Of a stretch of DNA of 64,000 bases, positions 33,311-42,770 are shown one piece after another (positions within the stretch are counted from its first letter, which is position 1; each line of letters opens with the position of its first letter). The notes below the pieces were generated by a model. That model worked only from the letters and a program-made list of their open reading frames with translations. It ran no database searches and had not been told where the DNA came from. Source of the DNA: Actinomadura alba (lineage in GTDB: Bacteria; Actinomycetota; Actinomycetes; Streptosporangiales; Streptosporangiaceae); contig NZ_JABVEC010000009.1 in assembly GCF_014323705.1 (NCBI RefSeq), forward strand, positions 186,001 to 250,000, given 5' to 3'. Made by a program: the position numbers and the translations under genes.

Positions 33311-33850
33311 ATGCTCACCTCCGACAACCGCGCCGACGTCAGCGGGCTGCGCGCGCTCGCGCATCCAGTGCGCGTGCGCCTGCTGTCCATGCTGACGGCA
33401 CGCACAATGAGTGCCACCGAGGCCGCCCGCGAGTTGGGCCAGACGCAGGCCAACGTCAGCTACCACATGCGTCAACTGCATGCCGTGGGGCTGTTGGAGC
33501 TTGTTGAGGAGACCTCCGTACACGGCGGCCGGGCCAAGCGTTACCGTCACAACCCCGGCAGCGGCGAGGCCATGTCCACGGGCTCCACCGACGACTACGT
33601 CGCCCTGGCCTCCGTACTCGCCGAGGAACTGTTGCGCCGCAGCCTCGAGCGGCAACCCGGCTCGCGAGGAGGCTTCACGGACGCCGAGATGTGGCTGCCC
33701 GCCGAAGCCTGGGAACGCGTGCTCCACCTCGCCTCGCAACTGGGCGAAATCCTCCATTCCGAAGCCCGCGCCCCGGGAACGGCAGGAACCGTCCACGCCA
33801 GCGCAACGCTCATGTTGTTCGAGATGGCCCAGAAGGACCCCGGGGCGTGA
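33311..33850 (+). CDS. ArsR-like winged-helix transcriptional regulator
   Basis: ATG 33311 gives 179 residues (MLTSDNRADVSGLRALAHPV). The HTH is MSATEAARELGQTQANVSYH followed by MRQLHAVGLLELVEE, typical of ArsR-type regulators with a C-terminal helical extension of about 90 residues (AEMWLPAEAWERVLHLASQL). No metal-binding cysteines are present, so it probably senses an organic compound. Its stop overlaps the GTG start of the following MFS gene. It therefore most likely controls that exporter, and perhaps the divergent one. Confidence 0.88.
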   Translation: MLTSDNRADVSGLRALAHPVRVRLLSMLTARTMSATEAARELGQTQANVSYHMRQLHAVGLLELVEETSVHGGRAKRYRHNPGSGEAMSTGSTDDYVALASVLAEELLRRSLERQPGSRGGFTDAEMWLPAEAWERVLHLASQLGEILHSEARAPGTAGTVHASATLMLFEMAQKDPGA

Positions 33851-35118
33851 CCGCTACGTCCGCGGAGGGCGCCGTCCTGCGGCCACTACGCCACAGCGGC
33901 TTCCGCAATCTGACGCTCGGCCGCACGATGACGCACTGCGCCAACTCCATGGCACCGGTCGCCCTCGCCTTCGCGGTCCTCGACATGACCGGCTCGGCCA
34001 TCGACGTCGGGCTGGTCGTCGGCACACGATCGGTCGCCAACATCCTCTTGGTGCTCTTCGGCGGCCTTATGGCCGACCGACTGCCCAGGGCGCTCATCCT
34101 GCAGGGGGCGAGCCTGTCGGCCGCGGCGGTGCAGGCCGCGGTCGCGGTGACGCTGCTGACCGGCAGCGGCTCGCTCTCCGTATTGATACTGCTGAGCGCG
34201 GTCAATGGCGCGATGGCGGCCGTGTCCCTGCCCGCCTCCGCATCGCTGACGCCGCAGACCGTGCCGCAGGAGGACCTGCGCGCCGCCAACGCCGTGGCCC
34301 GCATGGGCGTCAACATCGGCATGATCGCCGGCGCTTCGCTCGGCGGCATGATCACGGCAGTGTTCGGCCCAGGCTGGGGCATCATGGCCAACGCCGTCGC
34401 ATTCACGATGGCCGCGCTCGCGTATCACGGTGTTCGGGTGCCCCGGGCGGCGAACACCGCAGCCTCCTCAGCCCGGCCGTTGCACGAACTCCGGGAGGGC
34501 TGGAGAGAGTTCACCGCACGTGCCTGGGTGTGGGTCGTCGTGCTGCAGTTCTTCGTCATCAACGCGGTCATGGCCGGCGGCATCCAGGTGATCGGCCCCA
34601 CCATCGCCGACAGTACCTACGGGCGTACGGCCTGGGGTCTGGCGCTGGCCGTACAAATGGCGGGCGCGCTCGTCGGCGGCTTCCTGGTGGCGAGGTACCG
34701 CGCCCGGCACACCTTGCGCATCGGCGTGGCACTGGTGGCTCTGGACGCGTTGCCGCTGCTCACCCTCGCCGATGCCGCGCCTCTCGCACTCCTGATGACA
34801 GCGATGTTCATCAACGGTCTCGCCCTCGAACAATTCGGAGTCGCCTGGGATCTGTCGCTGCAGGAGAACATCCCCGCCGACCGGCTCGCACGGGTCTACT
34901 CCTACGACGTGCTCGGCTCCATCCTGGCAATGCCCATCGGAGAGATGACGGCCGGCGCCCTTTCCGAACGGTTCGGCAACCGTGCGACGCTGCTCGGCGG
35001 AGCGGGCCTGATCGTGGGGGTCACCGCACTGGCACTGTGCAGCAGGCAGGTCCGCTCGCTCACCACCGGCGCCGCCCATGAAGACATTCGTCCCGTCGGG
35101 GCGAAGAGCAGAATCTGA
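33847..35118 (+). CDS. MFS transporter (MFS_3/enterobactin-exporter-like)
   Basis: A 423-residue protein with 12 predicted membrane segments. Family features include GFRNLTLGRTMTHCANSM at the N-terminus and GLVVGTRSVANILLVLFGGL, and the C-terminal LGSILAMPIGEMTAGALSER. It belongs to the group of actinobacterial exporters related to EntS. The GTG start at 33847 overlaps the regulator stop (GTGA), so both are made from the leaderless promoter upstream. The substrate is unknown. Confidence 0.9.
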   Translation: MTATSAEGAVLRPLRHSGFRNLTLGRTMTHCANSMAPVALAFAVLDMTGSAIDVGLVVGTRSVANILLVLFGGLMADRLPRALILQGASLSAAAVQAAVAVTLLTGSGSLSVLILLSAVNGAMAAVSLPASASLTPQTVPQEDLRAANAVARMGVNIGMIAGASLGGMITAVFGPGWGIMANAVAFTMAALAYHGVRVPRAANTAASSARPLHELREGWREFTARAWVWVVVLQFFVINAVMAGGIQVIGPTIADSTYGRTAWGLALAVQMAGALVGGFLVARYRARHTLRIGVALVALDALPLLTLADAAPLALLMTAMFINGLALEQFGVAWDLSLQENIPADRLARVYSYDVLGSILAMPIGEMTAGALSERFGNRATLLGGAGLIVGVTALALCSRQVRSLTTGAAHEDIRPVGAKSRI

Positions 35119-35141
35119 GGGACGCTGCGGACGCGGTCGCC

Positions 35142-35174
35142 GCCAAGCCACCGGAGCGCGGCCGGTGGCTTGGC
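35142..35174. terminator. 13-bp perfect hairpin between convergent genes
   Basis: GCCAAGCCACCGG and CCGGTGGCTTGGC pair across a 7-base loop, midway between the stops of the MFS gene and the glycosyltransferase gene. It would stop transcription from both sides. Confidence 0.8.
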
Positions 35175-35196
35175 AACCGAGAACCGGTAGTGCGGG

Positions 35197-36465
35197 TCAG
35201 CGAGCGGCGTCCGCCTGCAGGGCGACCTCGACCCGTCCCCGCGTGCCCCATTTCGCGTCGCGCATCGTGGCCAGCGAATACAGCCGAAGCGGGATGAGCA
35301 GCGTCAGATTCATCAGCGAGTAGAGGGGTGCCACGAGGAACGTCAGGACCCGGTCGAGCGGCGGCACCCCGGCGGCGCCGCGGAGATAGTGCAGCGACCG
35401 CAACCAGCTGGCGGCGCACACGTACACGACGTACGCGACCGCGCCGGCCCACCAGTGCGGCTGGACGACGACCGTCGCGACTCCCACGACCAGAGCACTG
35501 GTGAAAGCCACCCATGTGACCAGCTCGACCAGGTTCAGCCACCAGCACACCCGCCGTGGCGACGTGAGGGTCATCAGCAGCCCCTCGCGGATGAACGACT
35601 TGGTCCACCGCGCCTGCTGCCGCAGGTAGTGGGAGAGCCGCTCCGGGACAGCCGTCCACGCGACCGCCTGTGGCTGGATGACGGCGCGCCCTTCCAGCAG
35701 GCAGTAGTAGGTGAGGCGACGATCGTCACCGGCGGTGGCGGGCACGCCGAGCCACGTCTGGTTGAGGAAGTCGTCAAGGTGCCGGCGGACCACCCAGCCC
35801 CGGTAGAGGGCCATCGATCCGCAAGCGCACAGCACCGATCCGAGCCGCGAGTAGGCGACGCGCTCGCCGAGGAAGGCGTTGACGTAGCGCATGTCGATCA
35901 GCCGGGTCAGCAGGTTCATCGACCGGTTGAGCGCCAGCACGAGGCCGGTCACGCACATGATTTTCCGGGAGGCGAACGGCCGGAGGGCCAGCTCGGTGGC
36001 CTCCGGCGCGAGGACGGTGTCGGAGTCGACGCAGAGGTAGATGTCGGCCTCCCAGCTGGAGGCGAATCCGGCGGCCAGTCCGGCCCGCTTCCCCCGGTTC
36101 TCGGGGAATCGGATGACCTCGAAGCGCACCCCGAGCGCGCGGAAATAGGGGGCGACGTACTCCGCGAGGTCGGCGGCGTCCGGGGACTCCGACCCGTCAT
36201 CGACGACCGTGATCGAGTCCGGGCGGCGGGTCTGCGCCATGAACGAGTCGAGGCAGGCGTGCAGGACCCGCGGGTCCTCGTTGTAGACGGTGATGACCGC
36301 GGCGACGTTGAGCTTCGGGGTGGCCGGCTCCCAGGTGGGAGCCTTCCGCCGGCCGAGCGGGATCGACATCAGCAGCTTGACGGACAGCAGGGTGCCGACG
36401 GCGAGGCCGTACCACCCGAGGTGATGAGGGAGCACGTTCGCCGCTCCGGCGAGCATGCCGGTCAT
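35197..36465 (-). CDS. Membrane glycosyltransferase family 2 (hyaluronan/chitin-synthase-like)
   Basis: A 422-residue processive beta-glycosyltransferase. One N-terminal membrane helix is followed by the GT-A domain with VVDDGS (UDP-sugar), DSD (metal, LCVDSDTVLAPE), GDDRRLTYYCL and the QQARW product-gate motif (LRQQARWTKSF). About four C-terminal helices form the polymer channel. The arrangement is that of class I hyaluronan synthase and NodC. It would make and extrude a beta-linked amino-sugar-type polysaccharide. The gene has a long structured leader and no accessory gene beside it. Confidence 0.9.
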   Translation of the reverse strand: MTGMLAGAANVLPHHLGWYGLAVGTLLSVKLLMSIPLGRRKAPTWEPATPKLNVAAVITVYNEDPRVLHACLDSFMAQTRRPDSITVVDDGSESPDAADLAEYVAPYFRALGVRFEVIRFPENRGKRAGLAAGFASSWEADIYLCVDSDTVLAPEATELALRPFASRKIMCVTGLVLALNRSMNLLTRLIDMRYVNAFLGERVAYSRLGSVLCACGSMALYRGWVVRRHLDDFLNQTWLGVPATAGDDRRLTYYCLLEGRAVIQPQAVAWTAVPERLSHYLRQQARWTKSFIREGLLMTLTSPRRVCWWLNLVELVTWVAFTSALVVGVATVVVQPHWWAGAVAYVVYVCAASWLRSLHYLRGAAGVPPLDRVLTFLVAPLYSLMNLTLLIPLRLYSLATMRDAKWGTRGRVEVALQADAAR

Positions 36466-36968
36466 CGGTCGTGCCCCTGCCGGGGGCTCGGATCGGTCGT
36501 CCGCCCGCCGGCCGTCGCCTCGCGCGCGAGGAGAGCCGTGGTGACTATCGGGTCATGCGGTTCGGTCGTACGAATCGTGGCCATGGGCCCACCTCTTCCG
36601 GGAGGTTGCAGTGGGTTCCAGGCCCCGCCCAGGCGTTGAGAGCGTCGCGGTGGGGCCGCCTCTGTCCCGGGGGGCGGACAGGGAAGAACTTGAAGGTCTG
36701 CGGACGCTCAGTCCCCCCGATTCCGCCCGCCGGAACAGCCAATAACCGCCAACCATACACAAAGTAACCAAACAGCAAAATACTAGGACAGAAGGTAATT
36801 TTTCGGGCATGTCACACCGGTCACAAATGCCTCAGCAGAACAGCGCGTCGCCCTTTTCACGGCTTAATGTGCGTCACCGAGTGCGCCCCGGGCGGCACGT
36901 CGAGCACCCGCCGAACCCTCCCGGCCCGCGCCGGCGGCCGGTCAGTGGCCCCCTGGACCTACGCGGGG
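36466..36968. other. 503-bp gap with a structured, AT-rich leader upstream of the glycosyltransferase
   Basis: On the minus strand the sequence between about 36770 and 36580 can form several hairpins. One is a long-range GAGCGTC/GACGCTC stem (36703-36709 with 36640-36646), and inside it is CTGTCC/GGGACAG. The segment 36740-36810 is unusually AT-rich and promoter-like. This could be a riboswitch-like leader, but I cannot assign a class. Small open frames in the gap have no family resemblance. Confidence 0.4.
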
Positions 36969-37280
36969 TCAGGCGCTCGGACGGTCCTTCTTGGGCGGCC
37001 GGACCTTGTGCCAAGCGGTACGGACGTAGCCCTGCAGCCGCTCGCTGACCCGGCGCGCGGCGGGGAACTCGGTGCCCAGCAGCCCGAGCCCGGCGAGGAT
37101 CGCGACCACACCAGGGCCCGGCAGCACCATCATCACGACACCCGCGAGGATCACGACGACCCCGGTGACGGCGACCACGACCTTGCGCAGCACCCGGAGG
37201 CGCGTCCGGGGGCGGGCGTCCGGGGCCGGTGCGATAGCGGCTTCGGTCTCGCCGACGAGCCGGCGGGGCACGGTGGTCAC
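36969..37280 (-). CDS. PGPGW-family small membrane protein
   Basis: GTG 37280 follows an excellent TAGGAGG site by four bases and gives 103 residues; the longer frame upstream is non-coding. The protein has a basic N-terminus, then two hydrophobic segments around the hallmark MVLPGPGVVAILAGLGLLGT, then a basic C-terminal tail ending KKDRPSA. This matches the actinobacterial PGPGW (TIGR02611-like) transmembrane family, whose function is unknown. Confidence 0.85.
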   Translation of the reverse strand: MTTVPRRLVGETEAAIAPAPDARPRTRLRVLRKVVVAVTGVVVILAGVVMMVLPGPGVVAILAGLGLLGTEFPAARRVSERLQGYVRTAWHKVRPPKKDRPSA

Positions 37281-37620
37281 TTGGCCTCCTACTGCGCGGC
37301 GGATAAGCCCTCGCCCCTTCAGACGATCGAGACGCCCCCGACGGCTCCGGACCCGGTCCACTGTGACCGTCGCCATAGCCGAAAGGCGGCGGGCCGCAAC
37401 AGCCCCGCGAGCGTCATTGACGCCAATTCTCGGCGTATTTCTTGCGGTGTTTGAGGTCGTCCTCGGCCTCGATGAGCACCATTGCCCGTCGCTCAGATCT
37501 TCCGCTGTCGGGCCTCGACTCGAACGATCACGTTTGTCCGGTATTCGTCTTGCCGTCACCACCTCGACCTAGCGTTCAGCGCGACCGACGGTCGTTCGAG
37601 ATGTTCGCAAGGGCGGGAAC
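37281..37620. other. 340-bp gap before the phosphoesterase gene
   Basis: The only coding-like trace is a 22-codon minus-strand frame at 37414-37482 (MVLIEAEDDLKHRKKYAENW and two more residues). It has natural codon use but is too short to judge and may be the end of a lost gene. The rest shows no hairpin or repeat of note. It should contain the divergent promoters. Confidence 0.3.
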
Positions 37621-40071
37621 TTGTCATTCACCAAGAGACTTTTCATAACGCTGGCAGCGGTCGCCGTGGCCATCACCCCGGTGGTGACCCCCGCCGCCCA
37701 GGCGGCCGGCCCCGAGCTAGAGCGGATCACCCCGGCCGCGGATCCGAGTAAGCCGGTACAGGACCAGTTGGTCCTCGCAGTGATCGGTGACTACGGCGGC
37801 TGCGGTGCTGATCGCACGTGCGCCGAGGAGAACCAGGTGGCCGACCTGGTGCGTTCGTGGAATCCCGCGGCCATCCTGACCACTGGCGACAATACGTACC
37901 AGCAGGGCCGCCCCGACGAGATCGTCAAGGCCCAGGCGCCGTACAAGGCCGATATCGACGCGGGCAGGCTCTTCCCGATCATGGGTAACCATGACTACGG
38001 CAACGGCTGCAACCCCGAGAGCATCCAGCCCAGCGTGGACTTCTTCAAGGTCCCGGTGGCCTTCGCGGCCGGCTTCGGCAACGGGTTGGTCGACTTCCTC
38101 AATCCGGACGCCAACTGCCAGCAGTCGTCGGGCACGACGATGCCGCCCATCTACGACAAGTACAAGAACACGGTCACCGGCAGTACGGCCGAGTGGGTCA
38201 TCACCGGCGGCCACCAGCCCATCTACTCCTCCGGCAAGGCCGGCAACAACCCGGACCGCGCGTGGCTGATGACGCCGGGCGTCGACCTGATCCTGGCCGG
38301 TCATGATCACCACGCCGAGCACATCGTCACCTCCGGCGGCCAGAACATCGCGATCAGCGGTAACGGCGGAGCCGGACTCACGCCCCTGTTCAGCACCGCG
38401 CCCGGCAGCCTCTTCCGGGATGACGAGCACTTCGGCGCGATGCGGCTCACCATCACCAAGGAGTCGCTGAAGGCCGAATTCGTGTCACTTGGTGGCCGGG
38501 TCGACTACTACTTCATCCTCAAGAAGGACGCCCAGGGCAAGGCATACATGGCGGAGCGCTCCGACTGGGTCGATCCCGATCCGGATCCCGGACAGCCCCC
38601 GGTGCCGGGCAAGGACAACGTCTCGTTCGACGTCGCGGCTGACAAGAGCGACGGGCTGACGTACAAGAACTACGAGGACGGCCCCTACCTCGAGACCACG
38701 GTCGACGGCCGCAAGGCGCTCGAACTGCAGCAGAACCCGTTCGGCGGCGCCAGGCAGTTGTACATGTTCGTCGACGACGCGGCGGTCTCCGGTGGGCCGT
38801 ACCCGGTCAAGGCCACGATCACCTATCGCGCCACGGCGGCCGGCTCGTTCAGCCTGCAGTACGACTCCGCCACGAGCGGGTCGGCGTACCAGAAGTCGGC
38901 GGCGGTCACGATCGGCGCGGACCAGGTGAACCAGTGGCGGACGGGCACGATCGACATCCCCGACGCGCGGTTCACCAACCGGCAGAACGGCGGGGCCGAC
39001 CTGCGCCTCTCGGTTCCGGGCAACCTCCCCCTCGCCATCTCGGCCGTGAAGATCGACGTGGTTCCACCCGGGCCGACCGTGACCCGCGTGTCGATGGACT
39101 TCTCCGGCGAGCCCGATGGCCTGAACTGGATGCCGTACGAGAGCGGCCCGGCCCACGAGATCACCATCGACGGCCGTCGCGCCCTCCAGGTCGACCGGAA
39201 CACCTTCAACAGCGGCAACAACCTCTATCTCGTGGTCGATGACGCCTTCATCTCCGGAGGCCCCTACGACGCCGAGGCGACCATCGAGTTCCGGTCCCCG
39301 GTAGCCGGATCGTTCGTCCTGCAGTACGACTCCGCGGCCACCGGGTCGGCGTACCAGAGCACCCAGCGGGTGCAGATCACCGCCGAGCAGGTGAACACCT
39401 GGCGGACCGTGACGCTCGACATGCCACAGGCGATGTTCCGCAACCGTCAGAACGGCAACGCCGACATGCGGATCGTCGGTGCGAACAACCTGCCCCTCGT
39501 CATCGGATCGATGGCCGTCGTACTCGCCGGAGACGAAGAGCAGGAACTGAGGGACGCGCAGACGGCGGTCGCCGCCGCCGAGGCCGACCCGTCCGCCCAG
39601 ACCGTCCAGGCCGCCGAGTCGGCGATCGCCAAGCTGAGCGAGGGCTCCGACCGCGACGCGCTCACCGAGCGGCTCGACGTGGTGAAGAAGATCGTCCAGG
39701 CGCGGGATCTGCTCGCGCGGATCGCCTCCCGCGACCTGGCCGCCCCGGCCGAGATCGACGCCGCCATCACCGATCTCGCCGAGGCGCAAGCGATCATTGA
39801 CCGGCTGCCCGCCGACCGCCGTGGCGCCCTGCCCGAAAGCGCCGAGGCGGCCAGGCGACGGATCGCCGACGCCATCGCGGCGGACCTCGACCGTCCGCAC
39901 AACGGCAAGCCGGCCCACGTCGCGGGCCCCTGGCTGGATCTGCTGATCTCGGACATCCACCACCGGTACGGCGCCGACGACCTGCAGGGCCGCGTGATGC
40001 GGATCGTGGCCGGCCACGCCACCGGCAAGGAGGTCGAGGCGGCCATCGAGGAGTTCCTCGCCGAGCAATGA
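37621..40071 (+). CDS. Secreted metallophosphoesterase with two tandem beta-sandwich modules
   Basis: TTG 37621 starts an 816-residue protein with a signal peptide cut near PAAQA. The phosphoesterase site is complete: D57 (GDYGG), D90 (TTGDN), N123-H124-D125 (GNHD), H198 (GGHQ) and GHDHH at 227-231. Two homologous modules of about 150 residues follow (about 335-480 and 490-640), each ending in an RNRQNG-like or TNRQNG-like motif. A C-terminal helical FIVAR-like region completes it. It is probably an extracellular acid-phosphatase-like enzyme anchored to glycans. Neither the modules nor the substrate can be assigned with certainty. Confidence 0.88.
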   Translation: MSFTKRLFITLAAVAVAITPVVTPAAQAAGPELERITPAADPSKPVQDQLVLAVIGDYGGCGADRTCAEENQVADLVRSWNPAAILTTGDNTYQQGRPDEIVKAQAPYKADIDAGRLFPIMGNHDYGNGCNPESIQPSVDFFKVPVAFAAGFGNGLVDFLNPDANCQQSSGTTMPPIYDKYKNTVTGSTAEWVITGGHQPIYSSGKAGNNPDRAWLMTPGVDLILAGHDHHAEHIVTSGGQNIAISGNGGAGLTPLFSTAPGSLFRDDEHFGAMRLTITKESLKAEFVSLGGRVDYYFILKKDAQGKAYMAERSDWVDPDPDPGQPPVPGKDNVSFDVAADKSDGLTYKNYEDGPYLETTVDGRKALELQQNPFGGARQLYMFVDDAAVSGGPYPVKATITYRATAAGSFSLQYDSATSGSAYQKSAAVTIGADQVNQWRTGTIDIPDARFTNRQNGGADLRLSVPGNLPLAISAVKIDVVPPGPTVTRVSMDFSGEPDGLNWMPYESGPAHEITIDGRRALQVDRNTFNSGNNLYLVVDDAFISGGPYDAEATIEFRSPVAGSFVLQYDSAATGSAYQSTQRVQITAEQVNTWRTVTLDMPQAMFRNRQNGNADMRIVGANNLPLVIGSMAVVLAGDEEQELRDAQTAVAAAEADPSAQTVQAAESAIAKLSEGSDRDALTERLDVVKKIVQARDLLARIASRDLAAPAEIDAAITDLAEAQAIIDRLPADRRGALPESAEAARRRIADAIAADLDRPHNGKPAHVAGPWLDLLISDIHHRYGADDLQGRVMRIVAGHATGKEVEAAIEEFLAEQ

Positions 40072-40170
40072 CCGCTTGAATGACCCGTCCGCCCGCCGGA
40101 TGGGCGACGCCGCCCATCGGGTCGGCCCGCCACGCCGCTACGACGTGGCTCCGGCGGCGGGAATGGTGAC

Positions 40171-40197
40171 GGCCGGGTCGGAAATACCGACCCGGCC
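40171..40197. terminator. 11-bp hairpin between convergent phosphoesterase and protease genes
   Basis: GGCCGGGTCGG and CCGACCCGGCC pair perfectly across an AAATA loop. The hairpin is 100 bp after one stop and 14 bp from the other, so it probably serves both genes. Confidence 0.8.
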
Positions 40198-40210
40198 ATC
40201 CTCATCGCCG

Positions 40211-41092
40211 TTACGGCAGGGCGACGAACCGCTCGAGGAAGTTCCGGGCGCTGTCGCTGTCGGTGCGGTACACCACATTGGTGGCGTAGCAGGGGGTGTC
40301 ACCCGTGATCGTCGTGGCGGCGAGCACGCGCTTGCCGTCGAGGGTGACGAAGTTCGGGCCGCCGGAGTCGCCGTAGCAGGCGCCGCCGAGGTCGCGACTC
40401 TCGTTCATGGCGAGGCGGACCCAGGTCTTGTTGAGGGCGTTGAAGTCGACCGTCGCCTTCATCCGTACGCCGCCGCCCGGATGTGTCTGCCCACCAGGCC
40501 CGTTCACCGCCTCCTGTGTGCCGTACCCCATGACCTGCCACTCCGCGGCGTCGAGCGCACGCGAGCCGAGTTCGGACAACTGGTCGTGGCGTGGCAAGGT
40601 GGCGGGAACGAAGGACCCCCGCTGCGCGAGTTCGGCGGCCTGCCCGCCGTCGAGCTTGATGACGGCGATGTCGTGGCTGTCGGCCTGGTTGCCGGGGTAG
40701 CCGGGATCGGCGTGTGCGACCCCCTGGACACCGACTCGGCCGGCGATCTGCTCGGGCGTCCCGCCGAGGGCGTTCGAGGCGTCGATCGCAGCCTGCGCGT
40801 TCTGGGCGAGGGTCACGTAGAACTTGGTGCCGGCCGGCCGGCCGACTGTGCAGTGTGCCGCGGTGAGGAAGACGTCAGCCGAGATCATCGTTCCCGAACA
40901 GCTCCACCGAACGGCGTCCGGCGTGGCGGGGTCATTGTCGCGGTCGGACTGTACGACGAGCGCCCCGACCTCGGTACGTTCAGGCGCCGGCTTCGCGTTG
41001 TACGAATTGATCGCCGAGGCGGGCCCGGCGACGGTGACCATGACCGCTGCGGCCGTGGCGGTCAGTGATGCGAGTAGAGCTGGACGACCCAC
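40211..41092 (-). CDS. Secreted trypsin-like serine protease (S1 family)
   Basis: GTG 41092 with GGAGAG four bases upstream gives 293 residues beginning VGRPALLASLTATAAAVMVT, a signal peptide cut near GPASA. A GTG at 41104 is an alternative. The catalytic triad is H in FLTAAHCTV, D in SHDIAVIKLDGG and S in GACYGDSGGPNFV. An extra cysteine pair frames the active site. There is no clear pro-region. Substrate preference is not obvious from the sequence. Confidence 0.92.
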   Translation of the reverse strand: MGRPALLASLTATAAAVMVTVAGPASAINSYNAKPAPERTEVGALVVQSDRDNDPATPDAVRWSCSGTMISADVFLTAAHCTVGRPAGTKFYVTLAQNAQAAIDASNALGGTPEQIAGRVGVQGVAHADPGYPGNQADSHDIAVIKLDGGQAAELAQRGSFVPATLPRHDQLSELGSRALDAAEWQVMGYGTQEAVNGPGGQTHPGGGVRMKATVDFNALNKTWVRLAMNESRDLGGACYGDSGGPNFVTLDGKRVLAATTITGDTPCYATNVVYRTDSDSARNFLERFVALP

Positions 41093-41237
41093 GTATCTCT
41101 CCACAGTCTGAGGGGAATCGGGTGCCAGTAGCCGATCACATGGGCCAGAGAAACGGAATACGACGGTACGCCGCGGTTCTGGTGCCACGTCAGGCAACAT
41201 TCGCCCTGTTAACCGCTTTGCGCAGGCGGTAGGCGGG

Positions 41238-41687
41238 TCAACGGCGGGTGAGCTCCATGATCCAGTTGGTCACCCAGGTCTTCTCCCCGTCGACGGAGAA
41301 CGCCTGCTCCCATCGGGCGGAGTCCGCGGTGATGTCCGACCAGACGAAACGCGCCCGGATCTCCTTGCCCGCGTGGGCGTCGTCCCCGTAGAACTCCCCC
41401 CGGCCGCCGGTGAACCGGCCGACGACCGGGGGGAACAGCGTGCCAGTACGCCTGCTGGCCCAGTACAGGGACCACTCCTCGCGCGCGGGGTCGTACAGGC
41501 GCAAGGTGAGCCCGGCGAAGCCCTTCGTCGGGAACTCGATCTCGTCGAAGCTGGCCGCGCCCTCGAAATGCCGGGACGCTCGGCCGACGGCCGGGAACTC
41601 CTCCCACTCGCTCTTCTCATCGAGGAAGTCCATCCGCCACCGGTTGGCGACGTCCCAGTCACCGGCGAGGAAGTCGAAGTCGTTCAT
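41238..41687 (-). CDS. Conserved hypothetical protein, DUF1579-like
   Basis: A 149-residue protein beginning MNDFDFLAGDWDVANRWRM, the 'FD(F/W)L(A/E)G(D/T)W' opening of DUF1579-type beta-barrel proteins. Further strands are LTLRLYDPAREEWSLYWASR and GRGEFYGDDAHAGKEIRARF. Such proteins are found beside WYL and AraC regulators and have no proven role. It is divergent from the WYL regulator gene, with 126 bp between them, so the regulator may control it. Confidence 0.82.
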   Translation of the reverse strand: MNDFDFLAGDWDVANRWRMDFLDEKSEWEEFPAVGRASRHFEGAASFDEIEFPTKGFAGLTLRLYDPAREEWSLYWASRRTGTLFPPVVGRFTGGRGEFYGDDAHAGKEIRARFVWSDITADSARWEQAFSVDGEKTWVTNWIMELTRR

Positions 41688-41813
41688 GAGCGGTCTCCTT
41701 CAGTGCAGAGGTGTCAGTGCATAGGTGGAGGTGAACCGTCCGGTGGGCTCCTCATCGTCGTCCACTCGAACCATGCCTGGACCGTAGGGGTGATCCACTG
41801 CCATCGTGTGTCA

Positions 41814-42770
41814 GTGAAGTCGAGTCGCCTTCTGTCGATCCTGCTGCTGCTCCAGGCCAGGGGCCGGATGACCGCCGCCCAGCTCGCCGAGGAGCTGGAG
41901 GTGTCGGTACGGACCGTCTATCGCGACATCGAGGCGCTCCACGCCGCGGGCGTACCGCTGTACGGAGACGCGGGACACTCCGGCGGCTACCGGCTGCTCG
42001 ACGGCTATCGCACCCGGCTCACCGGGCTGAGCGCGGGCGAGGCCGAGGCGCTGTTCCTCTCCGCCGTCCCCGGTCCCGCCACCATGCTCGGGCTCGGCCC
42101 GGCCCTCGCGGCCGCCCAGCCCAAACTGCTCGCGGCGCTCCCGTCCGTACTACGCGAGCAGGCCGACCGCATGCGGGCCCGTTTCCACCTCGACGCGCCC
42201 GGTTGGTACGCCGAGGACGACGACGTACGTCACCTGCCGCAGGTCGCCGACGCGGTCTGGCACGGCCGGGTCCTCGATGTCCGCTACCGCCGCTGGAAGG
42301 AACCGACCGATGTCGACCGGCGCTTGGAGCCGTACGGTCTGGTGCTCAAGGCGGGTCGCTGGTACGTCGTCGCGGGACCGGGACCGCGTACGTACCGGAT
42401 CGACCAGATCCTCGATGTGACCGTTCGGGAGGAGCGCTTCCAGGCCCCCGAGGACTTCGACCTGGCCGGCTACTGGCAGCGCTACCAGGCGGACTTCCAC
42501 GCCCGCCTGCACCAGGGCGAGGCGGTGGTGCGCCTCGCGCCGAGCGCCGTGTCCCGCCTCACGGGAGCGGCCGCCCGCGCCCTGGCCGACACCGGTACCC
42601 CCGAGCCGGACGGCTGGATTCGCGCGGTGCTCCCCATCGAGTCCCTCGACCACGCACACCGGTGGTTCCTCGCCCATGGCGCGGACATCGAGATCCTCGG
42701 GCCGCCGGAGTTGCGGGCCCGCATCGCCGAGACCTCCCGCGCCCTGGCCGCCCGCTACGCCCCGGCCTGA
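41814..42770 (+). CDS. YafY-type HTH-WYL transcriptional regulator
   Basis: GTG 41814 gives 318 residues (VKSSRLLSILLLLQARGRMT); GTG 41808 is equally possible. Residues 1-60 are a DeoR-like HTH (TAAQLAEELEVSVRTVYRDI). A linker and the WYL domain follow (DVRYRRWKEPTDVDRRLEPY, then GLVLKAGRWYVVA), with the WYL motif as WYV. The C-terminal WCX extension ends the protein. WYL regulators sense nucleotides or small ligands. The most likely target is the divergent DUF1579-like gene. Confidence 0.9.
   Translation: MKSSRLLSILLLLQARGRMTAAQLAEELEVSVRTVYRDIEALHAAGVPLYGDAGHSGGYRLLDGYRTRLTGLSAGEAEALFLSAVPGPATMLGLGPALAAAQPKLLAALPSVLREQADRMRARFHLDAPGWYAEDDDVRHLPQVADAVWHGRVLDVRYRRWKEPTDVDRRLEPYGLVLKAGRWYVVAGPGPRTYRIDQILDVTVREERFQAPEDFDLAGYWQRYQADFHARLHQGEAVVRLAPSAVSRLTGAAARALADTGTPEPDGWIRAVLPIESLDHAHRWFLAHGADIEILGPPELRARIAETSRALAARYAPA

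Noticed and set aside
36580..36770. A c-di-AMP (ydaO) riboswitch upstream of the glycosyltransferase
   Set aside because: Some short matches to the motif exist, but the conserved core order and the 3' GGTAGGCG-like element are not present.
36553..36810. 85-residue membrane-protein-like frame on the minus strand upstream of the glycosyltransferase
   Set aside because: Only the first 25 residues are hydrophobic and the rest is low-complexity. There is no ribosome-binding site, and the region looks like an AT-rich promoter and leader.
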